This document shows positions 47,438 through 57,288 of a stretch of 64,000 nucleotides of DNA, one piece after another (position 1 is the first letter of the stretch; the number at the start of each line of letters is the position of its first letter). The stretch comes from Actinomadura coerulea. Its GTDB lineage: Bacteria; Actinomycetota; Actinomycetes; Streptosporangiales; Streptosporangiaceae. The stretch lies in the NCBI RefSeq assembly GCF_014208105.1, contig NZ_JACHMQ010000001.1:2418001-2482000 (forward strand). The letters run 5' to 3'. The position numbers were made by a program, and so were the translations under genes. The notes under the pieces were generated by a model. The model was given only the letters and a program-made list of their open reading frames with translations. It had not been told where the DNA came from and made no database searches.

Positions 47438-50400
47438 TAGTACTGCACCTCCTGTGAGCGGCGGCGGATGACGGTGACCTCGTCGCGCTGGTTGCCCGTC
47501 GGGCCGAGGTAGTTGAACGCGAACGACAGCTGCGCGTACCCGCCGATGAGATGGCTCGGCTTGATCAGCAGCCGGGTCAGCGAGTTGTGGATGCCGCCGC
47601 GGCGGCCGGAGGTCTCCGAACGCGGGACGTCGATCAGCTTGTCCTGCGCGTGGTACATGTACACGGTGCCCTCGGGCATCCGGTGCGAGACGATCGCCCG
47701 GGCGACGACGACGCCGTTGCGGTTCACCGCCTCGATCCAGTCGTTGTCGCGCACGCCGATCTTCGCGGCGTCCTCCCCGCTCATCCAGACCACCGGGCCG
47801 CCGCGCGACAGCGACAGCATGAACAGGTTGTCCTGGTACTCCGAGTGGATCGACCACTTGTTGTGCGGGGTGAGGTACCGGACGGCCAGGCCGAGCTCGC
47901 CGGTCTCGCCGAGCTCGGGCTCGCCGAACAGGGCGGACATGTTGAGCGGCGGACGGAACGTCGGCAGCTGCTCGCCCAGTTCGGCCATCCAGTCGTGGTC
48001 GAGGTAGAAGTGCTGCCGCCCCGTCAGGGTGTGCCACGGCTTGAGCCGCTCCACGTTGATCGTGAACGGCGAGTACCGGCGCCCGCCGGCCTCCGAGCCC
48101 GACCACTCCGGGGAGGTGATGACGGGCACGGGGCGCGCCTGGGTGTCGGCGAACGTGATCTGCTTGCCCTCGTGCTCGGCGGCCAGGTCGGCCAGGCGCC
48201 GCCCGGTGCGCCTCTCCACCGCCCGGAAGCCCTGGACGGCCAGCTGCCCGTTCGTGGTCCCCGACATCGCCAGGATCGCCTCGCAGGCGTGCACGTCCCG
48301 CCGCAGCGAGGGGCGCCCGTCCGCGGGGCCTCCCCGCACCACGCCGTTCTTGTGCCTCAGGTACTCGACCGCGCCCTCCATGTCGAACGTGACGCCCTTG
48401 GTGGTCCCGCCGAGCCGCTCGGCGAGCGGGCCGAGCGCGGTCATCTTCGCGGCGACGGCCGGGTAGTCGCGCTCCACCGTCACCAGCTTCGGCATCGTCA
48501 CGCCGGGGACGGGCTCGCACTCGCCCTCGGCCCAGTCGGCGACGCGTCCGTGGGGCGTCGCCATCTCGTCGGGGGTGTCGTGCAGCAGCGGCACGGCGAC
48601 GACGTCCTTGCGGACGCCCAGATGCCGCTCGGCGAGCCGGCTGAACTGGACGGCGATGTCCTGGAAGGCCCGCCAGTCGCTCCGGGTCTGCCACGGCGGC
48701 GCGATCGCCGGGTTGAACGAGTGCACGAACGGGTGCATGTCGGTGGTGTTGAGATCGTGCTTCTCGTACCAGGTCGCGGCAGGCAGCACGATGTCGGAGT
48801 ACACCGTGGTGCTGGTCATCCGGAAGTCCAGCGACAGCAGCAGGTCGAGCTTGCCGGCCGGGGCCTCGTCCCGCCAGACGACCTCCTTGGGGCGCTCGCC
48901 CGGCGGCGTCTCCTCCGCCCGTACGGCGTCGGCGGCGCCGAGCAGGTGCTTGAGGAAGTACTCGTTGCCCTTGGCGGACGAGCCCAGCAGGTTGGACCGC
49001 CACACGGTGAGGACGCGGGGGAAGTTCTCCGGGGCGTCGGGGTCCTGGCAGGCGAACCTCAGCCGGCCGGCCTTCAGCTCGTCCACGATGTGCTCGCCGG
49101 CCGGCCTCCCGGCGGCCTCCGCCTCGTCGGCGAGGGTGAGCGGGTTGCGGTCGAAGGTCGGGTAGGACGGCATCCAGCCCAGCCGGGCCGCCTGCGCGAT
49201 CACGTCGGCCGTGGACCGGCCGGCGAGCCGCCCGCCGCCCGTCGCCGCCGACAGGGTGCCCGCGTCGAACTGGTCGTAGCGGAACTGGTCGGAATGCAGG
49301 TACCAGAAGGCGGTGCCGATCATCTGGCGGGGCGGGCGGGACCAGTCCAGCCCGAACGCCAGCTGCGCCCACCCGGTCACCGGACGGCACTTCTCCTGCC
49401 CGACGTAGTGCGCCCAGCCGCCGCCGTTCACGCCCTGCCCGCCGGTCAGCGTGGTCAGCGCGAGGAACGTCCGGTAGATGGTGTCGGAGTGGAACCAGTG
49501 GTTGGTGCCCGCGCCCATGATGATCATCGACCGGCCGCGGGACTCCTCGGCGTTCGCCGCGAACTCGCGCCCGATCCGCTCGGCCGCCCGCGCGGGCACG
49601 CCGGTGATCGTCTCCTGCCAGGCCGGGGTGCCCGGCTCCGACGCGTCGTCGTAGCCGGACGGCCACGAACCCGGCAGCCCGTCCCGTCCCACTCCGTACT
49701 GGGCGAGCAGCAGGTCGAACACGGTCGTGACCAGGTGGCCGCCGACGTTCCGCACCGGCACGCCCCGGCGGAGCGTTCCCGGCGCGCCGTCAACGCCGTC
49801 GAACCGGGCCAGTTCCACCTCGGCCGTCTCGCCGCCCTCGACCGACAGCAGCGGGTCGGCGTCGCCCAGGTCCAGGTTCCACTTGCCCACGCCGGCGTCG
49901 CCGTACCGGAATCCGAGCGACCCGTTCGGCACCAGCGGATGCCCGGTGTTCGCGTCCAGGATCACGGTCTTGAACGCGGCGTACTCGGACCCGGCCTCGG
50001 CGCCCGGCAGGTCGGCCGCGGTGAGGAACTTGCCGGGGACGTGGGCGCCGTCGCGCTCCTCCAGCCGGACGAGGAACGGCAGGTCGCTGTAGCGCTTGAC
50101 GTAATCGGTGAAGTATGGCACCCGCCGGTCGACGAAGAACTCCTTGAGGATGACGTGCCCCATCGCCATCGCCAGGGCGCCGTCCGTGCCGGGCTGGGCG
50201 GCCAGCCACTCGTCGGCGAACTTGACGTTGTCGGCGTAGTCCGGGGAGACGGCCACGACCTTCTGGCCCCGGTAGCGGGCCTCGGTCATCCAGTGCGCGT
50301 CCGGGGTGCGGGTCACCGGCAGGTTCGAGCCCCACATGATCAGGTAGCCGGCGTCCCACCAGTCGCCCGACTCCGGGACGTCGGTCTGGTCGCCGAACAC

Positions 50401-51129
50401 CTGCGGGGACGCCACCGGCAGGTCGGCGTACCAGTCGTAGAACGACAGCATCGTCCCGCCGATCAGTGACACGAACCGGGCCCCCGACGCGTGCGACACC
50501 ATCGACATCGCCGGGATCGGGGAGAACCCGGCGACCCGGTCGGGGCCGTACTCGGCGATCGTGTGGACGTGGGCGGCGGCGATCATCTCGGTCGCCTCGT
50601 CCCACGACGCCCGCACCAGGCCGCCCCGCCCCCGCGCGCCCTTGTAGGCGCGGGCCCTCTCCGGGTCGGAGACGATCTCGCGCCACGCGGTCACCGGGTC
50701 GCCCGTGCGGGCCTTGGCCTCCCGGTACATCTCCAGCAGGACGCCGCGCACGTACGGGTACCGCACGCGGGTCGGCGAGTAGGTGTACCAGGAGAACGAC
50801 GCGCCCCGGGGGCAGCCGCGCGGCTCGTACTCGGGGCGGTCCGGGCCCACCGATGGGTAGTCGGTCTGCTGCGCCTCCCAGGTGATGATGCCGTCCTTGA
50901 CGTACACCTTCCAGGAGCACGAGCCGGTGCAGTTCACGCCGTGCGTGGAGCGCACGACCTTGTCGTGCGACCAGCGGTCCCGGTAGAAGGCGTCCGCCTG
51001 CCGCCCGCCCTTCTTGGTCATGGTCCGCAGATCCGGGGAGACCCGCGCGCGGGTGAAGTACCTCCGCGTGCTCACCAGTGCGTCTTCCAGCGGGCCGTCC
51101 AGTCCGGGCCGGCCATCGGTCGAGCTCAC
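47437..51129 (-). CDS. narG: Respiratory nitrate reductase alpha subunit NarG
   Basis: This catalytic subunit of 1,230 residues carries Mo-bisMGD and the FS0 [4Fe-4S] cluster. Its N-terminus has the cluster motif THGVNCTGSCSWKVYVKDG (His/Cys ligands), then PRGCPRGASFSWYTYSPTR and GSNLPVTRTPDAHWMTE, and further molybdopterin-oxidoreductase segments such as MGAGTNHWFHSDTIYRTFL. No twin-arginine signal is present, so it faces the cytoplasm as in membrane-bound Nar. GTG 51129 has AAGGAA 6 nt upstream. It reduces nitrate to nitrite during anaerobic or microaerobic respiration. Confidence 0.97.
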   Translation of the reverse strand: MSSTDGRPGLDGPLEDALVSTRRYFTRARVSPDLRTMTKKGGRQADAFYRDRWSHDKVVRSTHGVNCTGSCSWKVYVKDGIITWEAQQTDYPSVGPDRPEYEPRGCPRGASFSWYTYSPTRVRYPYVRGVLLEMYREAKARTGDPVTAWREIVSDPERARAYKGARGRGGLVRASWDEATEMIAAAHVHTIAEYGPDRVAGFSPIPAMSMVSHASGARFVSLIGGTMLSFYDWYADLPVASPQVFGDQTDVPESGDWWDAGYLIMWGSNLPVTRTPDAHWMTEARYRGQKVVAVSPDYADNVKFADEWLAAQPGTDGALAMAMGHVILKEFFVDRRVPYFTDYVKRYSDLPFLVRLEERDGAHVPGKFLTAADLPGAEAGSEYAAFKTVILDANTGHPLVPNGSLGFRYGDAGVGKWNLDLGDADPLLSVEGGETAEVELARFDGVDGAPGTLRRGVPVRNVGGHLVTTVFDLLLAQYGVGRDGLPGSWPSGYDDASEPGTPAWQETITGVPARAAERIGREFAANAEESRGRSMIIMGAGTNHWFHSDTIYRTFLALTTLTGGQGVNGGGWAHYVGQEKCRPVTGWAQLAFGLDWSRPPRQMIGTAFWYLHSDQFRYDQFDAGTLSAATGGGRLAGRSTADVIAQAARLGWMPSYPTFDRNPLTLADEAEAAGRPAGEHIVDELKAGRLRFACQDPDAPENFPRVLTVWRSNLLGSSAKGNEYFLKHLLGAADAVRAEETPPGERPKEVVWRDEAPAGKLDLLLSLDFRMTSTTVYSDIVLPAATWYEKHDLNTTDMHPFVHSFNPAIAPPWQTRSDWRAFQDIAVQFSRLAERHLGVRKDVVAVPLLHDTPDEMATPHGRVADWAEGECEPVPGVTMPKLVTVERDYPAVAAKMTALGPLAERLGGTTKGVTFDMEGAVEYLRHKNGVVRGGPADGRPSLRRDVHACEAILAMSGTTNGQLAVQGFRAVERRTGRRLADLAAEHEGKQITFADTQARPVPVITSPEWSGSEAGGRRYSPFTINVERLKPWHTLTGRQHFYLDHDWMAELGEQLPTFRPPLNMSALFGEPELGETGELGLAVRYLTPHNKWSIHSEYQDNLFMLSLSRGGPVVWMSGEDAAKIGVRDNDWIEAVNRNGVVVARAIVSHRMPEGTVYMYHAQDKLIDVPRSETSGRRGGIHNSLTRLLIKPSHLIGGYAQLSFAFNYLGPTGNQRDEVTVIRRRSQEVQY

Positions 51130-51142
51130 GAGATTTCCTTCC

Positions 51143-52378
51143 CTATGCGGCTTGGCGGTCCAGCGCGGCGCGCCGGACGACCGTGGCGGTGAACAGCGCG
51201 GCGGCCGCGGCCACGAGCGCGAGCAGCACCAGTCCGGCGGCGTAGGAGCCGTAGGCGCCGTAGACGAAGCCCATGACCAGCGGAGGGACGAACCCGCCGA
51301 GGCCGCCCGCGGCACCGACGACGCCGGTGACCGCGCCGACCTTGCTCACCGGGGTGAGCTGCGCGACCAGCGCGAACGTCGCCCCGCTGCCGGCGCCGAG
51401 CGCGGCGGCCATGGCGAGGAACGCGATCGTCCCGAGCGGCATCAGCGGCGGCGAGAACGCCTGCGCCGCCGCGCCCGCCACCGTCACCGCCAGGACCGTC
51501 ACCATCACCCGGGGGGCGCCCACCCGGTCCGACAGCCATCCGCCGATCGGGCGCATCACGACGGCCAGCAGGACGAATCCCGCCATCCGGTTCGCGGCGT
51601 CCGACTGCGAAAGCCCGTACTCCGTCTTCAGATACGTGGGCAGGTACACCGAGAAGGCGACGTAGCCGCCGAAGGCGACCGCGTACAGCGCCGACATCTG
51701 CCACGTCACGCCCATCCGGGCCGTCGCGGCCAGCCGCTTCGCGAGCGGCTCGGTCGGCGCCGTCCGCCCCGGGGCCTCCCGCAGGACGAGCCACGCGACG
51801 GCCGCGTACACGGCGAGCAGCACGGCCATCACCACGAACGGGAACCGCATCCCGTACCTGTCGACCTCCTTGACGGTCGTCAGCGCGCTGATCGCGGTGC
51901 CGCCCATCCCGGCGCCGAAGACCCCGACCGCCAGCCCGCGCCGCCGGGGCGGGAACCAGGCGTTGACGAAGGGGACCCCGACGGCGAACGTCGTCCCGGC
52001 GATGCCGAGGAAGAACCCGCCCGCCAGCAGCGACGCCAGCGAGGAGTGCCCGGCCAGGCCCAGGTAGAGGACGGGCACGATGGTGAACAGCGAGACCGCG
52101 GGGAACATCACGCGGCCGCCGAACCGGTCGGTCAGCGCGCCGACGGGGATGCGTCCCAGCGAGCCCACGACCACGGGCACGGCCACGAGCAGGGACTGCT
52201 CGAACGACGACAGCTCCAGCGAGTCCTTGAACCGCGGGCCGAGCGGGCTCAGCAGCGCCCACGCCCAGAAGTTCACCGCGAACCCGATCGTGGCCACCGC
52301 CAGCATGACCATCGGCCGCGCGCCGCCCGCCCCGGTCTCTGCGGGCGTCGCTTCCGCCGCCCGACGTGTCCCAGTCAC
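51143..52378 (-). CDS. narK: NarK-type nitrate/nitrite MFS transporter
   Basis: This 411-residue major facilitator has 12 hydrophobic segments. The nitrate-transporter signatures are GTTFAVGVPFVNAWFPPRRR with GVFGAGMGGTAISAL, and in the second half GVVGAAGGLGGFVPPLVMG. It imports nitrate or exchanges it for nitrite. The GTG start is preceded by AGAGG. It lies 13 bp upstream of narG on the same strand, so the operon is narKGHJI. A DosR-like palindrome lies about 118 bp upstream. Confidence 0.92.
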   Translation of the reverse strand: MTGTRRAAEATPAETGAGGARPMVMLAVATIGFAVNFWAWALLSPLGPRFKDSLELSSFEQSLLVAVPVVVGSLGRIPVGALTDRFGGRVMFPAVSLFTIVPVLYLGLAGHSSLASLLAGGFFLGIAGTTFAVGVPFVNAWFPPRRRGLAVGVFGAGMGGTAISALTTVKEVDRYGMRFPFVVMAVLLAVYAAVAWLVLREAPGRTAPTEPLAKRLAATARMGVTWQMSALYAVAFGGYVAFSVYLPTYLKTEYGLSQSDAANRMAGFVLLAVVMRPIGGWLSDRVGAPRVMVTVLAVTVAGAAAQAFSPPLMPLGTIAFLAMAAALGAGSGATFALVAQLTPVSKVGAVTGVVGAAGGLGGFVPPLVMGFVYGAYGSYAAGLVLLALVAAAAALFTATVVRRAALDRQAA

Positions 52379-52488
52379 CGTGCCTCTGCCTCCGTCAGCC
52401 CGTTTCGAGGGCCCTTCCCGGTACGTCCCGCGGTAACCATGATCGGTTTCCGCCGCACCACCCTCGCGGAGCACGGTGACGCGCGGTA

Positions 52489-52502
52489 GGGACCTTGGTC
52501 CC
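52489..52502. promoter_or_regulatory. DosR/DevR-like box in the narK - dehydrogenase interval
   Basis: GGGACCTTGGTCCC is a perfect palindrome matching the DevR/DosR core GGGAC-N4-GTCCC. It is centred about 118 bp upstream of narK and 68 bp upstream of the divergent dehydrogenase. Nitrate respiration genes are DosR/OsdR-linked in other actinobacteria, which makes hypoxic control plausible. Confidence 0.62.
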
Positions 52503-52563
52503 GACGGAGGCCCCGCGAGGCCGCGGGCCGCCGGGCGGCCGGCGGGCCGCGCCATGACCTACC

Positions 52564-55425
52564 GTGGTCACCGTGACCGACCATCGTGAGCACGGCGAAC
52601 TGGTGGAGGCGCTGCGGGCGGCCGGGGTCAGCGGGGTGGACGACTCGGCGCTCGCGCGGTCCCTGTACTCCTCGGACGCCTCCCTGTACCGGGTGCCGCC
52701 GCGGGTCGTGGTGACGCCCCGTGAGGCGGGCGAGCTGCCCGCCGTCCTCGCGGTGTGCCGGGAGGCCGGGGTGCCGCTCACGATGCGGGGCGCCGGGACG
52801 TCCATCGCGGGCAACGCGGTCGGGCCCGGCGTCGTCGTGGACGTGAGCCGGCATCTGAACCGCGTCCTGGAGATCGACCCGGAGGCGGGGACGGCGCTGG
52901 TCGAGCCCGGCATCGTGCAGGAGCACCTGCACCGCAGGGCGGCCGGGCACGGGCTGCGGTTCGGGCCCGACCCGTCCACCCGGACGCGGGCCACGCTCGG
53001 CGGGATGATCGGCAACAACGCGTGCGGGTCGCGGGCGCTCGGCTACGGGCGCACGAGCGACAACGTGCTCGGCCTCGACGTCGTCGCCGGATCCGGGGAG
53101 CGGCTGCGGCTCGGCGACGTGCCGGGGGCGCGGACCGGCAGCGTCCTGCTGGAGCGGCTCCGGGGGCTGGTCGGCGAGAACCTGGCCCTCGTCCGGACGG
53201 AGTTCGGGCGGTTCGGCCGGCAGGTCTCCGGCTACTCGCTGGAGCACCTCCTGCCGGAGAAGGGCTTCGACGTCGCCCGCGCGCTGGTGGGAAGCGAGGG
53301 GACGCTCGCGGTGACCCTCGCGGCGCGGGTGCGGATGGTCCGGGAACCCGCGCACCGGGTGCTGGTCGTCCTCGGGTACGGGTCGATGGCCGAGGCCGCC
53401 GACGCCGTCCCGGCGATCCTGCCGCACGGCCCGGTCGCCTGCGAGGGGCTCGACTCGCGGATCGTGAACGTCGTGCGGGAGCGGCGGGGCGCCGGGGCGG
53501 TGCCGCCGCTGCCGTCCGGGTCGGGATGGCTGCTGGTGGAACTCGCCGGGCCCGAGGCCGGGGCGCTGCGTTCCGCGGCGCGCGGGCTCGTCGCCGCGTC
53601 CGGCTGCGCCGACTCGGCGCTCGTGGATGACGTGGCGCTCGCCGACGCGCTGTGGCGGATCCGCGAGGACGGCTCCGGGCTCGTCGCCCGCACGCCCGCC
53701 GGCGAGCAGGCGCACGCCGGGTGGGAGGACGCGGCCGTCCCGCCCGAGCGGCTCGGCGCGTACCTGCGGGAGTTCGAGGCGCTGCTGGCCGGCTACGACC
53801 TGTTCGGCGTGCCGTACGGGCATTTCGGCGACGGGTGCATCCACGTCCGGATCGACTTCCCCTTCGGGCGGGCCGGCGGGACGCGCGTCTTCCGCGACTT
53901 CCTGAACGAAGCGGCCGCGCTGGCGGCCCGGCACGGCGGCACCATGTCCGGCGAGCACGGCGACGGGCGGGCCCGCGGCGAACTGCTGCCGCACATGTAC
54001 TCGGCCGAGGCGCTGGCGCTGTGCTCGGCCGTCAAGGACGTCCTCGATCCCGACGACGTGCTCAACCCCGGCATCATCGTCCGCCCGGCCGCCGTGGACG
54101 CCGACCTGCGCGCCGTGCAGACGATCCCGCTGAACCGGGGGCTCGGTCTCGCCTACCGGGACGACCGCGGCGACCTGTCCCGGGCCGTGCACCGCTGCAC
54201 CGGCGTGGGCAAGTGCCGCGCCGACAACACCGGGACGGGCGGCGTGATGTGCCCGTCCTACCTGGCGACCCGGGAGGAGAAGGACTCCACGCGCGGACGG
54301 GCCCGGGTCCTGCAGGAGGTCGTCAGCGGCAAGCTCGGCCCGGACGGCTGGAAGTCCGAGGCCCTGCACGACGTCCTCGACCTCTGCCTGGCCTGCAAGG
54401 GCTGCGCGTCCGACTGCCCGACCGGCGTCGACATGGCCTCCTACAAGGCGGAGGCGCTGCACCGGCGGTACCGGGGGCGGATCCGGCCGCGCTCCCACTA
54501 CGCGCTCGGCCGGCTCCCGCGCTGGACCCGGCTCGCCGCCCGGGCGCCCGCGATGATCAGGGTGGTCAACGCGGCGATGCGGTCGCGCGCGCTGAAGCCG
54601 CTGCTGGCCTGGGGCGCGGGCATCGACCGGCGGCGCACGCTCCCCGCGCTCGCGCCCGTGACGTTCCGGCGCTGGTTCGCCTCCCACCGCAGCCCGGAGG
54701 GCCGCAACGGCGACGTCGTGCTGTTCGTGGACAGCTTCACCGACGCGTTCTCCCCGGAGGTGGGCCGGGCGACCGTACGGGTGCTGGAGCACGCCGGCTA
54801 CCGCGTCACGGTGACCGAGCGCCCCGTGTGCTGCGGGATCACGTGGATCTCCACCGGGCAGCTGGACGGGGCGCGGGCGCAGGCGCGCCGCGCCGTCCGC
54901 GCGCTGCTCCCCCACGTCCGGCGCGGCGCGAGGGTCGTCGGGATGGAGCCGTCCTGCACCGGGGTGCTGCGGTCCGACGCCGAGGAGCTGCTGAGGGGCG
55001 TGGACGCGGCCGCCGCCCGCGAGGTCGCCGCCGCGACCCGCACCCTGGCCGAGCTGCTCGCCGAGACCCCGGACTGGACGCCGCCCGACCTGTCCGGCGT
55101 CACCGGGATCGCGCAGCCGCACTGCCACCACCACGCCGTCATGGGCTGGGCGAAGGACGCCGAGCTGCTGCGGAAGGCGGGCGCGGACGTCGGGCGGCTC
55201 GGCGACTGCTGCGGCCTGGCCGGCAACTTCGGCGTCGAGAAGGGCCACCACGAGGTGTCGGTCGCCGTCGCCGAGCACCGGCTGCTCCCGGCGGTCCGCG
55301 CGGCCGGGGAGGACGCGGTGGTCCTGGCCGACGGGTTCAGCTGCCGCACGCAGCTGCGCGAGCTGGCGCACCGCGACGGCGAGCACCTCGCCCAGCTCCT
55401 GGCCCGCCGCCTGCCGGGGCGGTGA
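52564..55425 (+). CDS. FAD-binding and 4Fe-4S 2-hydroxyacid dehydrogenase (D-lactate dehydrogenase/YdiJ-like)
   Basis: This 953-residue fusion starts with a FAD_binding_4 domain (residues about 40-270, MRGAGTSIAGNAVGPGVVVD, ATLGGMIGNNACGSRALGYG). A FAD-oxidase C-terminal domain follows (YGHFGDGCIHVRIDFPFGRA, MSGEHGDGRARGELL). Two ferredoxin-type Cys motifs (CTGVGKCRADNTGTGGVMC with CPSYLAT, and CLACKGCASDCPTG) come next, then a CCG domain (PVCCGITWISTG, DCCGLAGNFG). It likely oxidises a 2-hydroxy acid such as D-lactate and passes electrons to quinone. GTG start with no clear ribosome-binding site, so the transcript may be leaderless. It is divergent from narK and shares the DosR-like box, so it could feed nitrate respiration. 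Confidence 0.88.
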   Translation: MVTVTDHREHGELVEALRAAGVSGVDDSALARSLYSSDASLYRVPPRVVVTPREAGELPAVLAVCREAGVPLTMRGAGTSIAGNAVGPGVVVDVSRHLNRVLEIDPEAGTALVEPGIVQEHLHRRAAGHGLRFGPDPSTRTRATLGGMIGNNACGSRALGYGRTSDNVLGLDVVAGSGERLRLGDVPGARTGSVLLERLRGLVGENLALVRTEFGRFGRQVSGYSLEHLLPEKGFDVARALVGSEGTLAVTLAARVRMVREPAHRVLVVLGYGSMAEAADAVPAILPHGPVACEGLDSRIVNVVRERRGAGAVPPLPSGSGWLLVELAGPEAGALRSAARGLVAASGCADSALVDDVALADALWRIREDGSGLVARTPAGEQAHAGWEDAAVPPERLGAYLREFEALLAGYDLFGVPYGHFGDGCIHVRIDFPFGRAGGTRVFRDFLNEAAALAARHGGTMSGEHGDGRARGELLPHMYSAEALALCSAVKDVLDPDDVLNPGIIVRPAAVDADLRAVQTIPLNRGLGLAYRDDRGDLSRAVHRCTGVGKCRADNTGTGGVMCPSYLATREEKDSTRGRARVLQEVVSGKLGPDGWKSEALHDVLDLCLACKGCASDCPTGVDMASYKAEALHRRYRGRIRPRSHYALGRLPRWTRLAARAPAMIRVVNAAMRSRALKPLLAWGAGIDRRRTLPALAPVTFRRWFASHRSPEGRNGDVVLFVDSFTDAFSPEVGRATVRVLEHAGYRVTVTERPVCCGITWISTGQLDGARAQARRAVRALLPHVRRGARVVGMEPSCTGVLRSDAEELLRGVDAAAAREVAAATRTLAELLAETPDWTPPDLSGVTGIAQPHCHHHAVMGWAKDAELLRKAGADVGRLGDCCGLAGNFGVEKGHHEVSVAVAEHRLLPAVRAAGEDAVVLADGFSCRTQLRELAHRDGEHLAQLLARRLPGR

Positions 55426-55438
55426 ACGCCCGGCGCGG

Positions 55439-56185
55439 CTAACCGCCCAGCGTGCGCGAGAGGGTGAGCGCCGCGGTGTGGACGGCCGGGGCGACCGCGG
55501 CGAGCCGCATCCGGGTGGCCCAGCCCGACACCGACAGCGCGCCGAGGACCAGGCCGTCCGGGCCGAGGACGGGGCTGGCGGCGCAGACGATCCCGTGCCC
55601 GGACTCCTCCCGGTCGTAGGCGACGCCCTCGCGCCTGATCGTCTCCAGCTCCCGGGCGAGCAGGCCCGGCGCGGTCACGCTGCGCTCGCCGACCTTCACC
55701 AGCTCCGACTCCAGCACGCCCTTGACCACCTCCGGCGGGGAGAACGCGAGGATCGCCTTGCCCACCCCGGTCACGTGCGCGGGCAGCCGCCCGCCCACCT
55801 GCGACGGCAGCCGCGGCCCGCCGGCGGAGCCGAGGATCTCCACGTAGACGACCTCGCCGCCCTCCAGCACCGCGAGGTGGACGGTCTGCCGGGTCGCCTC
55901 CCGCAGGTCCGACATGTACGGGACGGCGGCGTCCCGCAGCACCCGCTGGCGCGGCACCCGCTGCCCGATCTCGAACAGCCGCAGCCCGAGCCGCACCCGC
56001 GGGCCCCGGCGCTCCAGCAGCCCGGCGTCCACCAGGTCCAGGGCGATGCGGTGCGCGGTCGACTTCGGCAGGCCGCTGCGGCGGGCCAGCTCGGCCGCGC
56101 CCAGGCCGTCGTCCTCCGGGCGGAACGCCGACAGCACCGCGACGACGCGGCGCAGGAAGCTCTCCTCGGACGGGACGGACGCCAT
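55439..56185 (-). CDS. IclR family transcriptional regulator
   Basis: This 248-residue regulator has an N-terminal winged helix (residues about 10-70, [20 protein letters not shown] and [20 protein letters not shown]) and a C-terminal effector domain with [40 protein letters not shown] and [11 protein letters not shown]. It is divergent from the hydratase-dehydrogenase-aldolase operon, the usual arrangement for IclR control of aromatic or steroid lower pathways (MhpR- and PcaR-like regulators). ATG 56185. A GTCCC-N7-GGGAC palindrome lies 10 bp upstream of its start. Confidence 0.9.
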   Translation of the reverse strand: MASVPSEESFLRRVVAVLSAFRPEDDGLGAAELARRSGLPKSTAHRIALDLVDAGLLERRGPRVRLGLRLFEIGQRVPRQRVLRDAAVPYMSDLREATRQTVHLAVLEGGEVVYVEILGSAGGPRLPSQVGGRLPAHVTGVGKAILAFSPPEVVKGVLESELVKVGERSVTAPGLLARELETIRREGVAYDREESGHGIVCAASPVLGPDGLVLGALSVSGWATRMRLAAVAPAVHTAALTLSRTLGG

Positions 56186-56194
56186 GGAAGAAGT

Positions 56195-56211
56195 GTCCCA
56201 CCACGCGGGAC
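56195..56211. promoter_or_regulatory. Candidate IclR operator palindrome
   Basis: GTCCC-ACCACGC-GGGAC is a perfect inverted repeat in the 93-bp divergent interval between the IclR gene and the hydratase. IclR-type operators are of this size and often overlap the regulator's own promoter. Confidence 0.5.
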
Positions 56212-56278
56212 GGCCTCGTTGCCCGCGGGGGGCGCAGCGGGAGAGGCTCGGTCTGCCCACGAACGAAAGGACGGCCCC

Positions 56279-57076
56279 ATGGACCCGGGTTCCGTGGAGA
56301 AGGCCGCGGCCGCGCTGCTCGACGCGTACGCCACCGGCACTCCCATCTCGCCGCTGACGAAGGACCATCCGAACATGTCGGTGGCCGACGCCTACGCGGT
56401 CCAGCTCGCCCAGGTCGAGGCGTGGACGTCCGCCGGCGCGCGGATCAAGGGCCACAAGGTCGGCCTGACCTCGGCCGCGATGCAGCGCCAGATGGGCGTG
56501 GACCAGCCGGACTTCGGCGTGCTGCTGGACACGATGTTCCTGCCGGAGAGCGCCCCGATCGACACCGGGCGGTTCCTGCAGCCCCGGATCGAGCCGGAGA
56601 TCGCGTTCGTGCTGGGCCGCCCGCTGGCCGGTCCCGGCGCCACGACGGCGGACGCCGTCGCGGCCGTCGAGTACGTGCTGCCCGCGCTGGAGGTGATCGA
56701 CTCCCGCATCGCGGACTGGAAGATCACCCTGCCGGACACGATCGCGGACAACGCCTCCAGCGGCGGCGTCGTGCTCGGCACCCGCCCGGTCCGGCTCGAC
56801 GACCAGGACCTGTCGCTGATGGGCTGCCTGCTGCGCCGCGACGGCGACCTGATCGACACCGGCGCGGGCGGCGCGGTCCTCGGATCGCCGATCAACGCGC
56901 TGGTCTGGCTGGCCAACGTCCTCGGCGAGCGCGGCGTGAGCCTGGAGGCCGGGCACGTGGTGCTGCCCGGCTCGATCACCGCGGCCGTGCCGGTCGCGCC
57001 CGGGGAGACACTGACGGCGACGTTCGCCGGGATCGGTTCCGTTACCGCTCGGTTCGGAAGGGAGGACTCGGCATGA
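56279..57076 (+). CDS. 2-hydroxypenta-2,4-dienoate (2-keto-4-pentenoate) hydratase
   Basis: This 265-residue hydratase of the MhpD/HsaE fold adds water to a 2-hydroxydienoate to give a 4-hydroxy-2-oxoacid. Diagnostic segments are [20 protein letters not shown], the metal-binding EPEIAFVLG and the conserved [10 protein letters not shown]. The ATG has AAAGGA 7 nt upstream. It is the first gene of the operon, followed (ATGA overlap) by the 54-bp repeats and the acylating dehydrogenase. Order hydratase-dehydrogenase-aldolase equals hsaE-hsaG-hsaF of steroid degraders, and is also found in phenylpropionate pathways. Confidence 0.92.
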   Translation: MDPGSVEKAAAALLDAYATGTPISPLTKDHPNMSVADAYAVQLAQVEAWTSAGARIKGHKVGLTSAAMQRQMGVDQPDFGVLLDTMFLPESAPIDTGRFLQPRIEPEIAFVLGRPLAGPGATTADAVAAVEYVLPALEVIDSRIADWKITLPDTIADNASSGGVVLGTRPVRLDDQDLSLMGCLLRRDGDLIDTGAGGAVLGSPINALVWLANVLGERGVSLEAGHVVLPGSITAAVPVAPGETLTATFAGIGSVTARFGREDSA

Positions 57077-57288
57077 GCGAAGCGAACCGGGGGGCGCGGG
57101 GGGTCGCCCCCTCGCAGGGAACAGGCATGAGCGAAGCGAACCGGGGGGCGCGGGGGGTCGCCCCCTCGCAGGGAACAGGCATGAGCGAAGCGAACCGGGG
57201 GGCGCGGGGGGTCGCCCCCTCGCAGGGAACAGGCATGAGCGAAGCGAACCGGGGGGCGCGGGGGGTCGCCCCCTCGCAGGGAACAGGC
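57073..57288 (+). repeat. Four tandem 54-bp in-frame repeats, each starting with ATG (hydratase - dehydrogenase junction)
   Basis: Four identical 54-bp units start at 57073, 57127, 57181 and 57235. Each encodes [18 protein letters not shown], begins with ATG overlapping the preceding stop or unit, and ends in GGGAACAGGC directly before the next ATG. Inside each unit GCGGGGGG-TCG-CCCCCTCGC can fold as a hairpin just ahead of a GGGAA ribosome-binding site. All are in frame with the downstream gene, so an extension of up to 72 residues is possible. Confidence 0.95.

Noticed and set aside
52375..55386. A 1,003-codon minus-strand open frame over the FAD/Fe-S dehydrogenase
   Set aside because: The plus-strand reading has full FAD and Fe-S motifs. 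The opposite frame has none and is compositionally a shadow, as are similar frames over narG (47551-50469) and the sugar operon (32334-35054).
57073..57288. Possible CRISPR or IS-derived repeat
   Set aside because: The 54-bp units are directly adjacent with no spacers, no terminal inverted repeats and no transposase; they lie in frame at a gene junction.
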